Notes under the pieces: model-generated | The model's input: only the letters and a program-made list of their open reading frames with translations | Database searches by the model: none | Told to the model about the DNA's origin: nothing | Translations under genes and position numbers: made by a program | Source: Dryas octopetala | Lineage: Eukaryota > Streptophyta > Magnoliopsida > Rosales > Rosaceae | Assembly (NCBI GenBank): GCA_963921425.1 | Contig: OY992834.1 | Location: 28,272,669 to 28,336,668 of the forward strand | Length of the DNA stretch: 64,000 nucleotides | Direction of reading: 5' to 3' | Shown here: piece by piece, positions 44,408 to 57,417 of the stretch | Position numbering within the stretch: the first letter of the stretch is position 1 | How the letters are laid out: each line of letters starts with the position of its first letter

Positions 44408-47400
44408 CTACTTGTTGGGTGGCTGCCACATTGCTTCATGATATTTCTTTAAGTATCGCCTATTAATTGGATTTTTCTTTACTTTGTCATCCAAGTTCTT
44501 CAATCTGTATGCATCTTTGCCCAATACTTGATGAATAATAAATGGTCCATGCCAATTAGGCCTCCCCTTCCCAAATGGATTATCTTTGTCAATTGGCAAG
44601 ATTTCCTTCCAAACTAAGTCTCATTCGCCAAAAGACTTACCCTTAACTTTCTTGTCATAAGCCTTAGCAGCCTCAATTTTTTGCGTCATAGCTTGGTCAC
44701 ACTCAGGTGTATCTAAACCAAAATGATAAGGGATACGAACTGAGCGAACAGTAATCTCAACTAACAGCAAAGCATCATGTCCATATACTAGGGTGAAGGG
44801 AGTGGCCCATGTGGCCGAGCATTCAGTCAACATCTTTATGATTGTTGCCTTTAAAATCTTGTTGCTTAACTCGGCCTGACTATTAGATTCAGGATAGTAA
44901 GGAGTTGAGTAATGCAACTCAATGTGATATGCTTCACCAATTTGTTCTCGGACTTAATTCGTCAGACATGAAATAAGCTGCTCAGTTAAACATGATAGCC
45001 TCTGGAATCCTGAATCTTTGGATTATACTCTCTTTGATGAACTTGATTATGGTTGCACTAGTGGTTTTGTTGATAGGCTTTGCTTCTAGTCACTTCATGA
45101 AATAATCGGTAGCCACAACAATATAATGATGTCTGCCAGACAAAGCCAGTTTCATTTCGCCAATGACATATATCACCCATGCTCGAAACAACCAGAACTT
45201 AACCATTGGCTGCATATTGGTTGATGGGACATGTTGGACAGAGCCATGTACTTGATAAGGCATGCACCGTCATGCGAACTCTATACAGTCCTTTATCATC
45301 TTTGGCCAAAAATAACCATGTCTTCTTAACAACCAATGCATCTGGCGATCACCTTGATGAGCCCTAAAAATATCTTAATGAATCTCTGCCATAGCCAGCT
45401 TTGCATCTTCCTCGCCCAAGCAAGGTAGTAACAACTCGTCCTTACTCCTTTGGCATAATTTATCATTGATTATGATATAATTCCTCACCAAATATCTGAA
45501 CTGGCAATTGCTATTTCCGTTAGGGTTTGGAGATATTGGATAATAGGACAACGTCTCGGCAATAGGATCCTCGACGAGAAGATTTTGGTGAGAGAATCTC
45601 TTCGCTTCATGGCTGGCAGACTCCTTCGTTCAATGACAATTATTCGTTCAAACTGATCTTGGGGAATCTTCTATCCTGAGGCTACTTAAGCCATGTCGTT
45701 GGCTTCAGCATTTTGACTCCTTGGCAAATGATAGAAAAATGATCGAGTGAACCTTCGACGAAGCTCCCTAACAACTTCAAAATAACCCTGCAACGTCTCA
45801 TTTTTTTTACTCTGAATTCGCCTCGCACTTGATTGATCACTAACTGAGAGTCACCAAATATATCAACTTCTTCTACCCCAAGGTTGTGAAGTATCTTTAG
45901 GCCAATTACAAGGCTTCATACTCTGCCTAGGTGTTCGTACAATCAAAGTCTAGCTTGAACGAGTAATGATATCTCGTCCCTTCAAGCAAAATAATTAGAA
46001 ATCTTGCTCCAGCCGAACTCTTAGTTAGAACCCATCAAAATAAAGCTTCCATGGATGCAAAAACTTTGTTGGTTGTTCATCATCAACAACATCCAACATA
46101 TTAATCTCAATCTCTTCAACACTTTAAATCTTCGTGGATGGATGATGAGCTAAGAAGTCTGTTAGAGCCTGTCCTTTCATGACCTTTAGAGCAACATATT
46201 GCAAAGTAAACTCGCTCAAAGCTAAGGTCTATTTACCAATTCGGCCATGTATCATAGGCCGAGTCATCATATACTTGACCAAATCAGTCTTCGAAAACAC
46301 ATGAACACAACAAGGCAATAAATAATGCCTGAGTACGTTTTATCACCGAGAAGTGTAATGTAAGACACAATTTCTCAATAGCCTAGTACTTAACATCCAC
46401 GACAGTGAGAATCCAGCTGAGATAATAGATAGTTTGTTCTTTCCCTTGCAGGTTGTCTTGGGCGAGTAGATTCCCAATAGACTACTCAGATGCCGAGATG
46501 TATAACTTTAACACCTCTCCTCGCCGAAGAGGTATCAAAACAGGAGGTTTGGTAAGATAGTCTTTCAAAACATCAAAATCTTATTGGTGTTCCTGATTCC
46601 AAACGAATTCTTCTTCTTTCTTGAGGCGAAGTAAAGTAGTAAAAGGCTTAATTTTACCAGATAGGTTTGAAATGAACCGGCGAAGGAAATTCACCTTGCC
46701 GAGAAAAGATTGCAACTCTTTCTTATTTATTGGCGGGGCAACTTCCATAATCGCTTTCGTCTTGTTCGTATCCACTTCTATTCCTCGTTTGTGCACCAAG
46801 AAACCTAAGAAGTTCCCTACCAAGACCCCAAAATCACATTTCCACGAATTCATCTTCAAGTTGTGTTTTCTCATCTTCTCAAAGGCATGGCGAAGGTCAT
46901 GTAAATGCATAGCTTTCTACTTAGTCTTAAAAACAATATCATCCACGTACACTTTGATTGATTTTCCAATCAAATCATGGAAAATGACATTCATAGCTCG
47001 CTGATAAGTGGCGCTAGCATTCTTCAACCCAAAAGGCATAACAATTCATTCGTACAGTCCGCCAGCTCCTGGACATCTACATGTTGTCTTGATCTGATCT
47101 TCTTCAGCAATAAAGATCTGATTATAACCTTCATGGCCATCTATGAATGACAAAATCTCATGACCAACTGATCCATCAACCAGCATGTCTGCTATAGACA
47201 TCGGGTATTCGTCCTTAGGGGTGGCTGTGTTTAAATTTCTAAAGTCAATACAAACCCTCAGTTTCCTGTTCTTCTTCATGACTAGTACGATATTAGAAAT
47301 TCATTTGGCATAACAAATTGGGCGAATGAACCTCGCATTAACCAATCGTTGAATCTCGTCAGTTATCTTTAGTTCCACTTCTTTAGAAAACCCTCTCGCA

Positions 47401-48913
47401 AGCTGGGAGAATGGTTTGAACCCTTCTTTTAATGGAATTATGTGCTCAACAATAGATCTCTCTAACCCTGGCATCTCTTCATAGCTCCAGGAAAAATAAT
47501 CTGAATATTCTCTAAGAAGTGCTATCATTGCCTTTTGTTCGCCTAGGTTCAACAACCTACTAATAAAGATCGGCCAAGGCTTTTCTTTTGTAGCCAATTT
47601 AATCTCTAGTAATGGGTCTTGAAACTTGGCCTTCGAATCATCTAGTTCGGCAGGCTTATATTCTAAATCCTCCATGCATATTTCAGGTTCTTGGGCTTCA
47701 TAAATGTAATCGGCAGCAATCTCGATTCGTTGCCCCTCTCCCAGCGAAGTAAAGCCTCATCATTCTCTTCTCGACACAAGGCTATAACAAGCTTTTTAAA
47801 CTCTTCAACCGCTTTGGCTATGACAAACCTTTCACCAGTTGTATCACACATCATAAATAAGTTTTCTCCCGAAAGATGTCAGCAAACTCTGATGGGATGT
47901 CCTCTTCGGTTTCCTTCCAACTCTACAACTCTAATATCTTTGTCGTATACCATTGCCTGTAAAGGCTATGAAAGGTCTCAGATCAGCTTTTATTATCTCC
48001 ACACCATCCCTTCCCCACATTATGCATTTTTGCAACAATGTGGAGGGAATGCATATGTTCAAATGGATACTGTCCCTTCCTAACAACACATTGTACGGCG
48101 AAACCGAATCAGCGATGAAGAATCCTGCTCTCTGTTTCTGACTCCCCACCAAAATGTCAAGAGGTAAACAACCAGCTGACTTGTGTGTCATTCCCACATA
48201 ATCTGTGATATACATAATTGTCTTGATCAAGTTGTCTTCAGTTTTACCTAACTTTTTCATCATGGTTCTCGGCAGAATATTCATAATTGCCTAGGGTCAA
48301 TGAAGACCTTATCAACTAGAATGTCATTCAAATGAGCGGATATATATATAGCGGGCGAAGGTGGTCAGCAGTTAGAACCTTTGGCTTTTGTATGATAACT
48401 TTTTCATAACTAGTTATTGCCAAATTTCCTACTCGCTTTGTAACCTCTTCAATTTCACATTCTGTTGTTATAATCTCAGCCCTTGGTTCCTCTTCAGTAT
48501 CAATGTCTCCCTCTAACTAGTTTTGTTAGCTAGTGGAGCATTCACCAGTAGCGCTCGGTTATATGGGGGCACGTACACTCCTGCTTGAGGTTGGACTGGG
48601 ATGGCTTGTTTGGCACCAACCACTTGTTGTGCATGAGGTAACGGGTGATGATACCCATGCACCACATGAGCCGACCCTTCAGCTTGGGCATATACAACTG
48701 CTGCTTCCGACACTACTTGCTCAGGAAGATCTTTTTGCCTTCATCCTGGCCTTGATTATGTATTGCCTGGACGAGGGCATTCTACATGTTAAGGAAGGCT
48801 TGGGTCATCCCGTGAAAATCGGCCTCCAAACTTCCTTCAATCCGAAGATTTGCCGCGCGAACCTCGTTCATATGTTGTCACATGGCTTCGTCAGGGACTT
48901 TTTACTCGACTAA
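44408..48913 (-). pseudogene. Tat-lineage gag-pol, many breaks
   Basis: Minus-strand pieces in order: gag-like text 48913-48500; retropepsin-like 48284-47931 (PYNVLLGRDSIHL); RT 47675-46915 with KLRVCIDFRNLN, FIDGHEGYNQI and [12 protein letters not shown]; thumb and connection 46910-46581 (GNFLGFLVHKRGIE, KKELQSFLGKVNFLRRFI); a degraded RNase H around 46.2-45.7 kb; integrase 44917-44621 (YHPES-like YYPESNSQAE, TPFTLVYGHDALL); and a C-terminal chromo-like tail 44599-44408 (NWHGPFII). The GHEGYNQI and YVDD context matches the Tat group. Frames are separated by stops or shifts, including TAG right after KTK, so it is dead. Confidence 0.85.
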
Positions 48914-49329
48914 GACACTGGTCTGTTTGTTGTTAGTTCACCTGCACATGACCCAAGACTTCGAAAGCTCCTTGTTGATTAGCCACACTTTGCAACTCTC
49001 CTATAGTCACTACTACAAAAAGTTAAATACATGACACCCATTTTTTTGATACAATGACTCATTCCTTTAAATAAGTTATTAAACCCCTTTTATGACACAT
49101 AGTCTTTACAAATAAAAATATCTGATCAATCACCTCCGGCCATTTCTTACTTCCCTCCAATAATTTTCACTTTCCCTTTCTCTTCCCTCCAATAGTTTTC
49201 ACTTTATCACTTATCCCAAAAATTTCACTTTCCCAACTTAGATTTATGAATCTTCTCCTATGCCTTCACCGAAAAAATCCTCTTATGAGTTAATGTCTCT
49301 TTCTCCATCTTCTTAATTCAGTCTTCCTT

Positions 49330-49515
49330 CCATCTCGAGTTCGCCAGTCAACAGTCGCTTATTCTTCATCTCGAGCTCGCCAGTCGCTCCAGTCGCTCAT
49401 TCTCCATCTCGAGCTCGCCAGTCGCCAGTCACTCCAGTCGCCATCTCGAGCTTGCCAGTCGCCAATCGCTCCAGTCCATTCAGTCTTCAATCTCCAATCG
49501 CCAGTCACTCCAGGT
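49330..49515 (+). repeat. Leader minisatellite of CACTA-2
   Basis: Imperfect repeats of CTCGAGCTCGCCAGTCGCTC-like units end at CACTCCAG|GTATCT, a good splice donor. It probably lies in the untranslated first exon, the counterpart of the CT-rich leader in CACTA-1. Confidence 0.65.
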
Positions 49516-51048
49516 ATCTCTGTTTGAATTTTATACAAGTATATATATATATGTGAGTTGGTCTGTGAAAATACCACTCATACCCATATTTAAAATTAAA
49601 AAATAAAATATACTCTGAAACCCTTCATTATAATTTCATCTTCAAACTCTCTTGTCATCTGCCTTGTTGAATAGTTGGAGTCGTCGCAAATAGCCAAATA
49701 AGGGACTGATCTTCATACTTTTTCTTCCTCTGGTTTATTATCATTGAACAAGTTTCTCTTCGTCTGGTTTGTTCTACACAGAGAAGAAAATTGTGTAGTA
49801 CTTTCTAGTTATTTATCATTATATATTTTCTATATAAAAATTTATTAGAAGTCGTACTATCCTTGCTTGTTGGTTTCTGTTTAAATATTCATATTAAAAA
49901 ATTGAAAAAAGCAATATTAATTCATCAAATTAATTACAATATATATATTTATATGTATATATTAATGAAGTATCCTTGATTAATTTGATGAATATATATG
50001 TGTTTAAAAAGGGTATCTTTGTAATATTTTTTCTTTCCATTTCTGGATATACCAAACAACATGATGGGAATGCAAACCATTTCCTAACCTTGATTCCAAA
50101 ATTGTTCCAAATGTTGGAATGAAATCCTAATACCATTCCATTTAGAGATAGTAATTCAATGGAATACAATAGTATATGTTGATAGACCCACTGGATTTAT
50201 ATTTCTCTATAAAATTTATTTGCATTTATTTATTACCTTTTTTTCTAATGTGGCAATAGTAAGAATAATTTTCTCACTTTCCATTCAGGTTTGGGCATTG
50301 TAAAAAGTTGATCTTTGGCCTACAAGATTTTTGCATATGTTTTAAGGAAGCAAAATCTGCTGTAAATGAAAAGGTAAAACATATTTTCTCTTGTTTTGAT
50401 GTCATTCCTGGATGTTCTGGAGGTCCGCACCTCAAAAGGGAGGTCCGGTCCTCAAGCTTTGATGTCATTTGTTGTCCTTCTGTGAGCGGGCCTTCGGGTT
50501 GCTCTTGCGTTGCATGTTTGTTCTTTGGTTCAGGGGTCCCCCTGCTCCTTTTTTGTTTATTAAATCATTCATTTACAAAAAATAAAATAAAACAGATTTA
50601 CCTAATGTACATCCTTTCTTGCTTATATGGAAATACTATACTATCAAATTTGTGTCCTGGCTGGTTAAAGTTTGCATGAACATAGGCTTGAAAAAAAAAT
50701 TGCACTGCATTTGTTATTTCTATATCTCTTTCTCTCCCAATTTTATATATCTCTATTTCCATTTTCCCTACTGGCTGTGCACTTATGCATAAATAAGTAC
50801 TACATTTAGTAGTAAAATATAGTAAAATAAGATATGAATGATAACACTAAGTTGTTTTAGATTATATGGATAATAATATTATTATTATTATATATATATA
50901 AGGCTTTGTGGGAAAACCATTTATGTCGAAGTAAGAAGTAATAGCAGAAAATAAATTAAACCTTGAAGACATGTCAGTTGTCTAATAAATTATGATGTAT
51001 GTTATAAAATATATTAATATTTGGTGTGCTTCATTGGGTTTACATAGA

Positions 51049-54000
51049 ATGGATAAATCTTGGATGTCCTCGGATCGAAGATCACAAGAATATGAGGCTG
51101 GGGTTGAAAGCTTTCTAGATTTCGGGCTACTCCATGAAAGTGATCCTAATGTCATTCGTTGTCCATGCCTCAAATGTGGGAATGTTAAAATGCACACTGT
51201 TAGAGAGATAAGATGTCACGCCCCGAAACTCAGGTACGTAACAGAGGCACCTATCTTGAGAATACCTGAGACTACAACAACCAATCCCCCGGTGTTATAA
51301 TCCCAAATATCCGCAAAATAGGTTAAGCCTTTTGGTTTAGTAAAAATGGGTTGGATCAGAGTGCTTGAGTTTGCAGCGGAAAGTTTATTCAGAAATAATT
51401 AATTCATAATTAAACCAACCCTCGGAGCTACTATTGTTTAGAGTAACTTCAAAGAAACTGTTTATATAGACTCGATAATTCAAAAGTAGACAACCCAAGG
51501 ACTCAGTGTATATACAAGATATGACCAAGGGTATATAAAGATAGTAAAAGGACACCAAGGACCTGCCCAAGGAAAATATACTGACTAAACAGGAACACAG
51601 GAGTTGACAAGCTCGAGACCGCACCACCACCCCTCAATCGAGGCCGTCAAAGTCCACACGCGCAGCACCTGAGAGGGAGAAAAACAACAATGTAGGGGTG
51701 AGCATCACATACGTTCATTGCTCCCCCTCAGGGAACTCCCTGCTAGGTTTGAAAAATAGTTTGAGATAATTTAAAATCAAATGCACAACACAAACCAGTT
51801 GTCAAGCTTTGTAAAACGAGTAGCATGCTCATACAATTTTCAAAATACAGTTTTTCGGGCCCAAGTTCAGAATCATACCTGTTGACCAGCCGTTAGGGCT
51901 AACTACCCTCTCACAAAAGCATAACAAAGTCCTGCAGTCATTTGACCGGGACAGGGTAGCGAAAGTGGCCATTTCATGGTTGTACCGCCTAGACTGGCCT
52001 CCCAAGAAGGACAATCGACCAGTCCGTCCGTACAACCCCTCATGAGGTTTTGGGGATCGAAACCCAGGGTCTACCGTAAGGGACCTTTCACTCTCAAGTC
52101 AAACACAATAACAATCTCACGAGAATATGCATAACGGTCATCATTCTCATCATCATAAAACCAAGCAGATATGCCAATCAAAAACATGCATCTTTATCAC
52201 ACAGTATTTATTATATAGTACATGCAGGAAATCCACTAGTCAGAGTGTGTTGTCCCCCTACCTAGGGTCCAAAGCTTTTGCTTGTTTTCGAGTACAAATC
52301 ACAATTTGCCACGTCGCAACGATCTCCTTTAGGTAACTGGAGTTCCTAGTTTGACAACAACTGGTGTTAAAAACGGTCTTCACGTAAATCGATGACCTTG
52401 TCTGTTAAGACCAGGTATAATTCAGAGGTTTGGCACTAGCGTAACTGCTAGACTTCTCTGAATTCTTAATCCGATATGACCTTGCACCCCGAGGCAAACA
52501 GTCATGTCAGACCGTGTGGTTTCTATATCTATTTTAATTCATTGTCGAGGAGGTTGATCAGATATGAACCTACAACGTGACCAGGTCAGTGCATGGGGAA
52601 ACTGAGGGAGCTCTGGCTCAGTACCCAACGCCTGTATGCTCATGGACTGACCTTAGTCATCACGTTATTTGGTTACCACTGATATGGCCTCAATATTTAT
52701 TAAGTTCATTTGATAACAACAGTTAAACAGCGTTCCGTCTATAACCACAACTTAAATAACAGCAGGTTAAATAAGCTGGGTTAAGGGTATACCTGTTGAA
52801 GACTTCCCACGGGCAGAGTCTCGGTACTACTAGACTTGCTAAGTAATAAGATTAAAAGAACCTAATTAATAAGAGATTTATTTAACAAAATTTTAGCAGA
52901 AGTTCGACAGGGATCAAGAAATTACCTATGGAGCTCAGAAATGATTTTTTTAAAACTTCACCAAAACATAGCCTTCACACTACTAGAATTGAAGAGCTCG
53001 TCGCCACGATCGCGTAGGCGAAATCGGATCGTCGATCGGAGCTCCAGAACTCAAGATAAACTCAAAACAAGATTGAAGAAGAGAGAGAGGAGGAGAGAGG
53101 AGAGAGAAGCTCTCTCTTGGGAAGCGTGCGGCTGAATTGTGAGGAAATCAGCTGGGGGTGCGTTGCTATTTATAGGGAGAGTGAGTGAGTCAACTCGGTT
53201 GACTCATCCGAGTTGACTGGGTTGACTCAAGTCAACCGTCACAAAATGGGCCAATGGGGAAGTGACACGTGGCATGTGTACTAACACTTGGCTGCACATG
53301 CAGCCATCAGATCTTGCTGCCATGCAGCGATGGACGCTCCAGATCGTGCCACGTGGCGCGATCTGGTGATTTCCTATTTTATTTTCTTTTTCCTATATTC
53401 CCCAACTTCAAAAATTATTTAAAAATAGCTCGGGACTCAGAAAAATACCCCGAAAAATACTACGGACTCGTATCGACTAGTACTAATTAACTATGAGGTC
53501 AAATTACCAATTTGGCCTTTAGAAAAATTTCGAAAATTTCAAGCTCCACAAACTAAGAAAATTTAGGAAATTCATAAAATAATCTCCCGGACTCGGAATA
53601 ATACGAGACTTGCACCGTTGGGTTCGTGAGTAAAAGTACTACCTTTTAAAGTTCTAACTTGGGTCAAAACCCTAGTCAAAATTGGTCAAACAATTTAAAG
53701 CTCAAGGTGAACAAAAATTAGATTTGCTAACAAATAAATTCTATAAAACCTTTTTTGAAAATAAGGAAAAATCACAAAATAAATTTGAAAATTTCCGGGT
53801 CTCACATAAGAGATCATCTATTTTTCAATGGTATTGATAAGAGTTATCGTATATGGTATTGGCACGGAGAAGAAGTTCCCAATATGAGTTCAGATAATTT
53901 AAAGGAAAATTTGGGGAGGTATAATGAGGAAACTATGATGGATAGTACTATAGAGATGGTTCAAGCTGCATATGATGGTTTTGTTACTAACCCTGCAGAA

Positions 54001-57000
54001 TTGAAGACATTGCTTGAGGATGCTGAAAAACCCATTTACCCTGGTTGTTCAAAGTTTACAAAGTTATCAACATTGGTAAGATTGTACAACATCAAGGCAA
54101 AATATGGGTGGCCTGATCAAAGTTTCTCAGATTTACTAGCTTTTTTGGAAGAATTACTTCCATCCAAGAATGAAATGCCTTTATCATTGTATGAAGCAAG
54201 GAAGACATTATGTGCACTAGGAATGAAGTACGAAAAAATACATGCATGTCCAAATGATTGCATTCTATATAGGAAGGAGTATAAGGATGCAACTACATGT
54301 CCCACTTGTGATTTGTCTAGATGGAAGGTTAATAAGAATTCATGTGAAAGTAAGAAGGGGGTACCAGCAAAGGTTCTATGGTATTTTCCGCCTATCCCAA
54401 GATTTAAAAGAATGTTCTATAACCATAATATAGCAAAACATTTGCTGTGGCATGCTCGAGACAGAGAAGTAGATGGTAAACTACGCCATCCAGCAGATTC
54501 TCCTGCATGGAAGCTTGTAGATCATATGTGGCCTGAGTTTGGGGCTGACCCAAGAAATCTTTGACTAGCCATTTCAGCAGATAGGATAAATCCTCATAGT
54601 GGACTCAGTAGATATAGTTGCTGGCCAATAATAATGCTCAATTACAACCTTCCACCATGGTTGTGCATGAAGAGAAAATTTATGATGTTAACATTGTTAA
54701 TATCGGGTCCTAAGCAGCCAGGTAATGATATTGATGTTTATTTGGCACCATTAATTGATGATTTAAAACATTTATGGGATATTGGTGTTGAAGCTTATGA
54801 TGCATACAATCAAGAGACGTTTATGTTAAAGGCTGTGTTATTATGGACAATTAATGACTTTCCTGCATATGGAAATTTGTGTGGTTGTAGTGTGAAAGGG
54901 TATTATGCATGTCCAATTTGTAGTGAGAAAACATCTTCTACTTGGCTACATTTTGGTAAGAAGGTTTCATTTACTGGTCACAGAAGATTTCTAAGCCAAG
55001 ATCATCTGTTTAGAAATCAAAGAAAACCATTTAATGGTAAGAAAGAGTTTGGATCAGCTCCAGATCCGTTAAGCGGAGAGGAAATTTTGAAAAAAGTTGA
55101 AGGGATTAAATTATCATGGGGTAAGAAGATGCCAACTAAAGGTAAGAAGACACCAAGTTATGGAAAAAGAAAGAGTAGAGGCACAAAGAATGAAGCAAAC
55201 ACTAGAAAGAAAGATGCTGACCTTGAGACTTGTTGGAAGAAAAAATCAATTTTCTTTGATTTACCATATTGGAAGTCATTATATGTCCGACATTGTTTAG
55301 ACGTTATGCATATTGAGAAGAATGTTTGTGAGAGTCTTCTTGGCACATTGCTCGACATTCCTGGAAAAACAAAGGATGGTGTGGCAGCTCGTAAGGATCT
55401 TATTGCGATGGGTATACGAACTGAATTGGCAGCAAAAGTTGGGGAGAAAAAAACATATCTCCCCCCAGCATGTTACACATTAACTAGGGAGGAGAAAAGA
55501 TCAGTTTGTAAATCCTTGTTAGAAGTCAAGGTTCCCCATGGATACTCTTCAAATTTTCGAAACCTTGTATCAATGCAAGATTTGAAACTTCTTGGTCTTA
55601 AATCTCATGACTATCATACGCTTATGCAACAACTACTTCCTATTGCAATTCGAGCTGTATTGCCTAAGCATGTAAGATATGCCATTACCAGATTTTGTCT
55701 CTTCTTTAATGCCTTATGTGAGAAAACAGTGGATGTTTTAAGGTTGGATGAAATACAAACTGATCTTCTGGAGACTTTGTGTTTGCTTGAGAAGATTTTT
55801 CCACCATCCTTTTTTGATGTAATGGTCCATCTTACAGTCCACCTCATTAGGGAAGTTCGCTTATGTGGACCCGTTTATTTTCGATGGATGTACCCATTTG
55901 AAAGGTACATGAAAATCTTAAAGGGTTATGTGAGAAATCGCAATCGTCCTGAGGGTTCCATGGCTGAATGTTACATTGCAGAAGAAGCTGTAGAATTCTG
56001 TACAGAGTATTTATCAAAAGTAGATGCAATTGGAATTCCATTGAAGATTCGTTCACACAAAAAAGATGTTGATCGTCCATTATCAGGAGGAAAAGTTTCA
56101 AAGGTTGATCTCAAGCTATGGCAGCAGGCACATCGTTATGTGTTGGAAAACACAACTGAGGTTTTACCTTATATCCAGTAAGATTAAAATCTTATCCTTT
56201 ATACCTCTTTTTACAACTTTTAGACATGATTAGTGAGATAACAATATATGTTATTTATTCAAAACTTGTTAGAGAGCATAAGGAAATCTTGAAGATGGCT
56301 CATCCTGTTAAATCTAAACGTGAAAAGTGGCTCTTAGATGAACACAATCGAACTTTCATTTATTGGATGCAGCAAAGAGTATTTTCTTCTTCCTCATACT
56401 GATGTTCTAAATTATCAAAAATATTATATTTAAAAGTTAACAATGTGAGTGTTAACTTGCAGGTTGATAATGAGCTCAATATTCCTGAGTGTGACATATC
56501 AGAAACCTTAAGGTGGATAGCAAAAGGGCCTTGGGCAGAAGTAACAAAGTATTCTGGATATGACATTAATGGTATTCATTATCATACCAAGTCTCGTGAT
56601 AATTCACAAGTCCAACAGAATAGTGGAGTGATATTAGTAGCGAAAACTCTCCAAGTAGCAAGCGCCAAAGATAAGAATCCTGTTTTGACAAATATGACTT
56701 TCTATGGGGTGATTCAAGAGATATGGGAGTTGAATTATACTAAATTTAAGCCTATAGTATTTAAGTGTGATTGGGTGGAAACCAACAATGGCATCAAAGT
56801 AGATGAGTTTGGCTTCGTATTAGTTGACCATAGTAAAATTGGGCACAAATCTGATACTTTTGTTTTAGCTACTCAAGTTAAAAAAGTATTTTACATTGAA
56901 GACCCAATGGATTCAAGGTGGTCGATTGTACTTGCAGCTCCTCAAATGGACTGGCTAGATGACAAAGAGTTAGGAGATACTCTTATTGACCATAAATGCC

Positions 57001-57116
57001 CTACTAAAACATTGCCATCAGTTGAATCATTTGATATAATGACTGAAACTGAATCGGTTTACATGCGAGGTGACTGTGAGGGAACTTGGGTTGAACATAC
57101 TGCATCAGGATCTTAG
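51049..57116 (+). pseudogene. TNP2-type CACTA transposase
   Basis: Exon 1 starts at ATG 51049 (MDKSWMSSDRRSQEYEAGV, a Transpos_assoc domain with CPCLKCGN). It is cut at 51213 by the solo LTR and resumes at 53812 in exact frame (RDHLFFNGIDKSYRIWYWHG). It then runs through the Transposase_21/TNP2 core to 56177: CPNDCILYRKEY, CPTCDLSRW, YNLPPWLCMKRKFMML, SGPKQPGNDIDVYL, HCLDVMHIEKNV. A DUF4218-like part follows (HLTVHLIREVRLCGPVYFRW, MYPFERYMKILKGYVRN). Exon 2 is 56273-56378 and exon 3 is 56463-57116, the DUF4216 domain (DISETLRWIAKGP, FKCDWVETNNGIKVDEFG). A TGA at 54562-54564 breaks exon 1. TNP2 proteins cut and join CACTA ends; this copy is dead. Confidence 0.9.
51214..53806 (-). mobile_element. 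Solo LTR inside the CACTA-2 transposase exon
   Basis: A 2593-bp insert is flanked by TAAGA on both sides (51209-51213 and 53807-53811). The plus text starts TGTCACGCCCCGAAACTCAGG-like and ends CCGGGTCTCACA; on the minus strand this is the TGTGAGACCCGG...GGGGCGTGACA form of Tekay/Del chromovirus LTRs. No coding region, primer site or purine tract lies within, so it appears to be a solo LTR left by recombination. It is a different family member from the element at 18.1-22.8 kb. Removing it with one TAAGA restores the transposase reading frame. Confidence 0.88.
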
Positions 57117-57417
57117 GAATCTACTATAAGATAGATATATATGTTTATCTTTCATGAATTTTCTTTTGGCATTTATATGTTTGTCTATACTAGGTGTTGT
57201 ATGCATTTTCTTTTGTCTTTGTGTGCTTAGTCTTTTGAGGGGTAAGGCTCCTTAAGTCCCCCCCTGACTAGGTGTAATTGTTTTTTTATCATTTAATAAA
57301 AGTTTCTTATGCTATGAAGGTTCTATAAATAAATAAATAAAAATGTTTGCATATATGTATTTCTACAATTTGGTAATTAACTAATAAATTTATTTTTGGA
57401 ATCTTACAGTTTTTAAT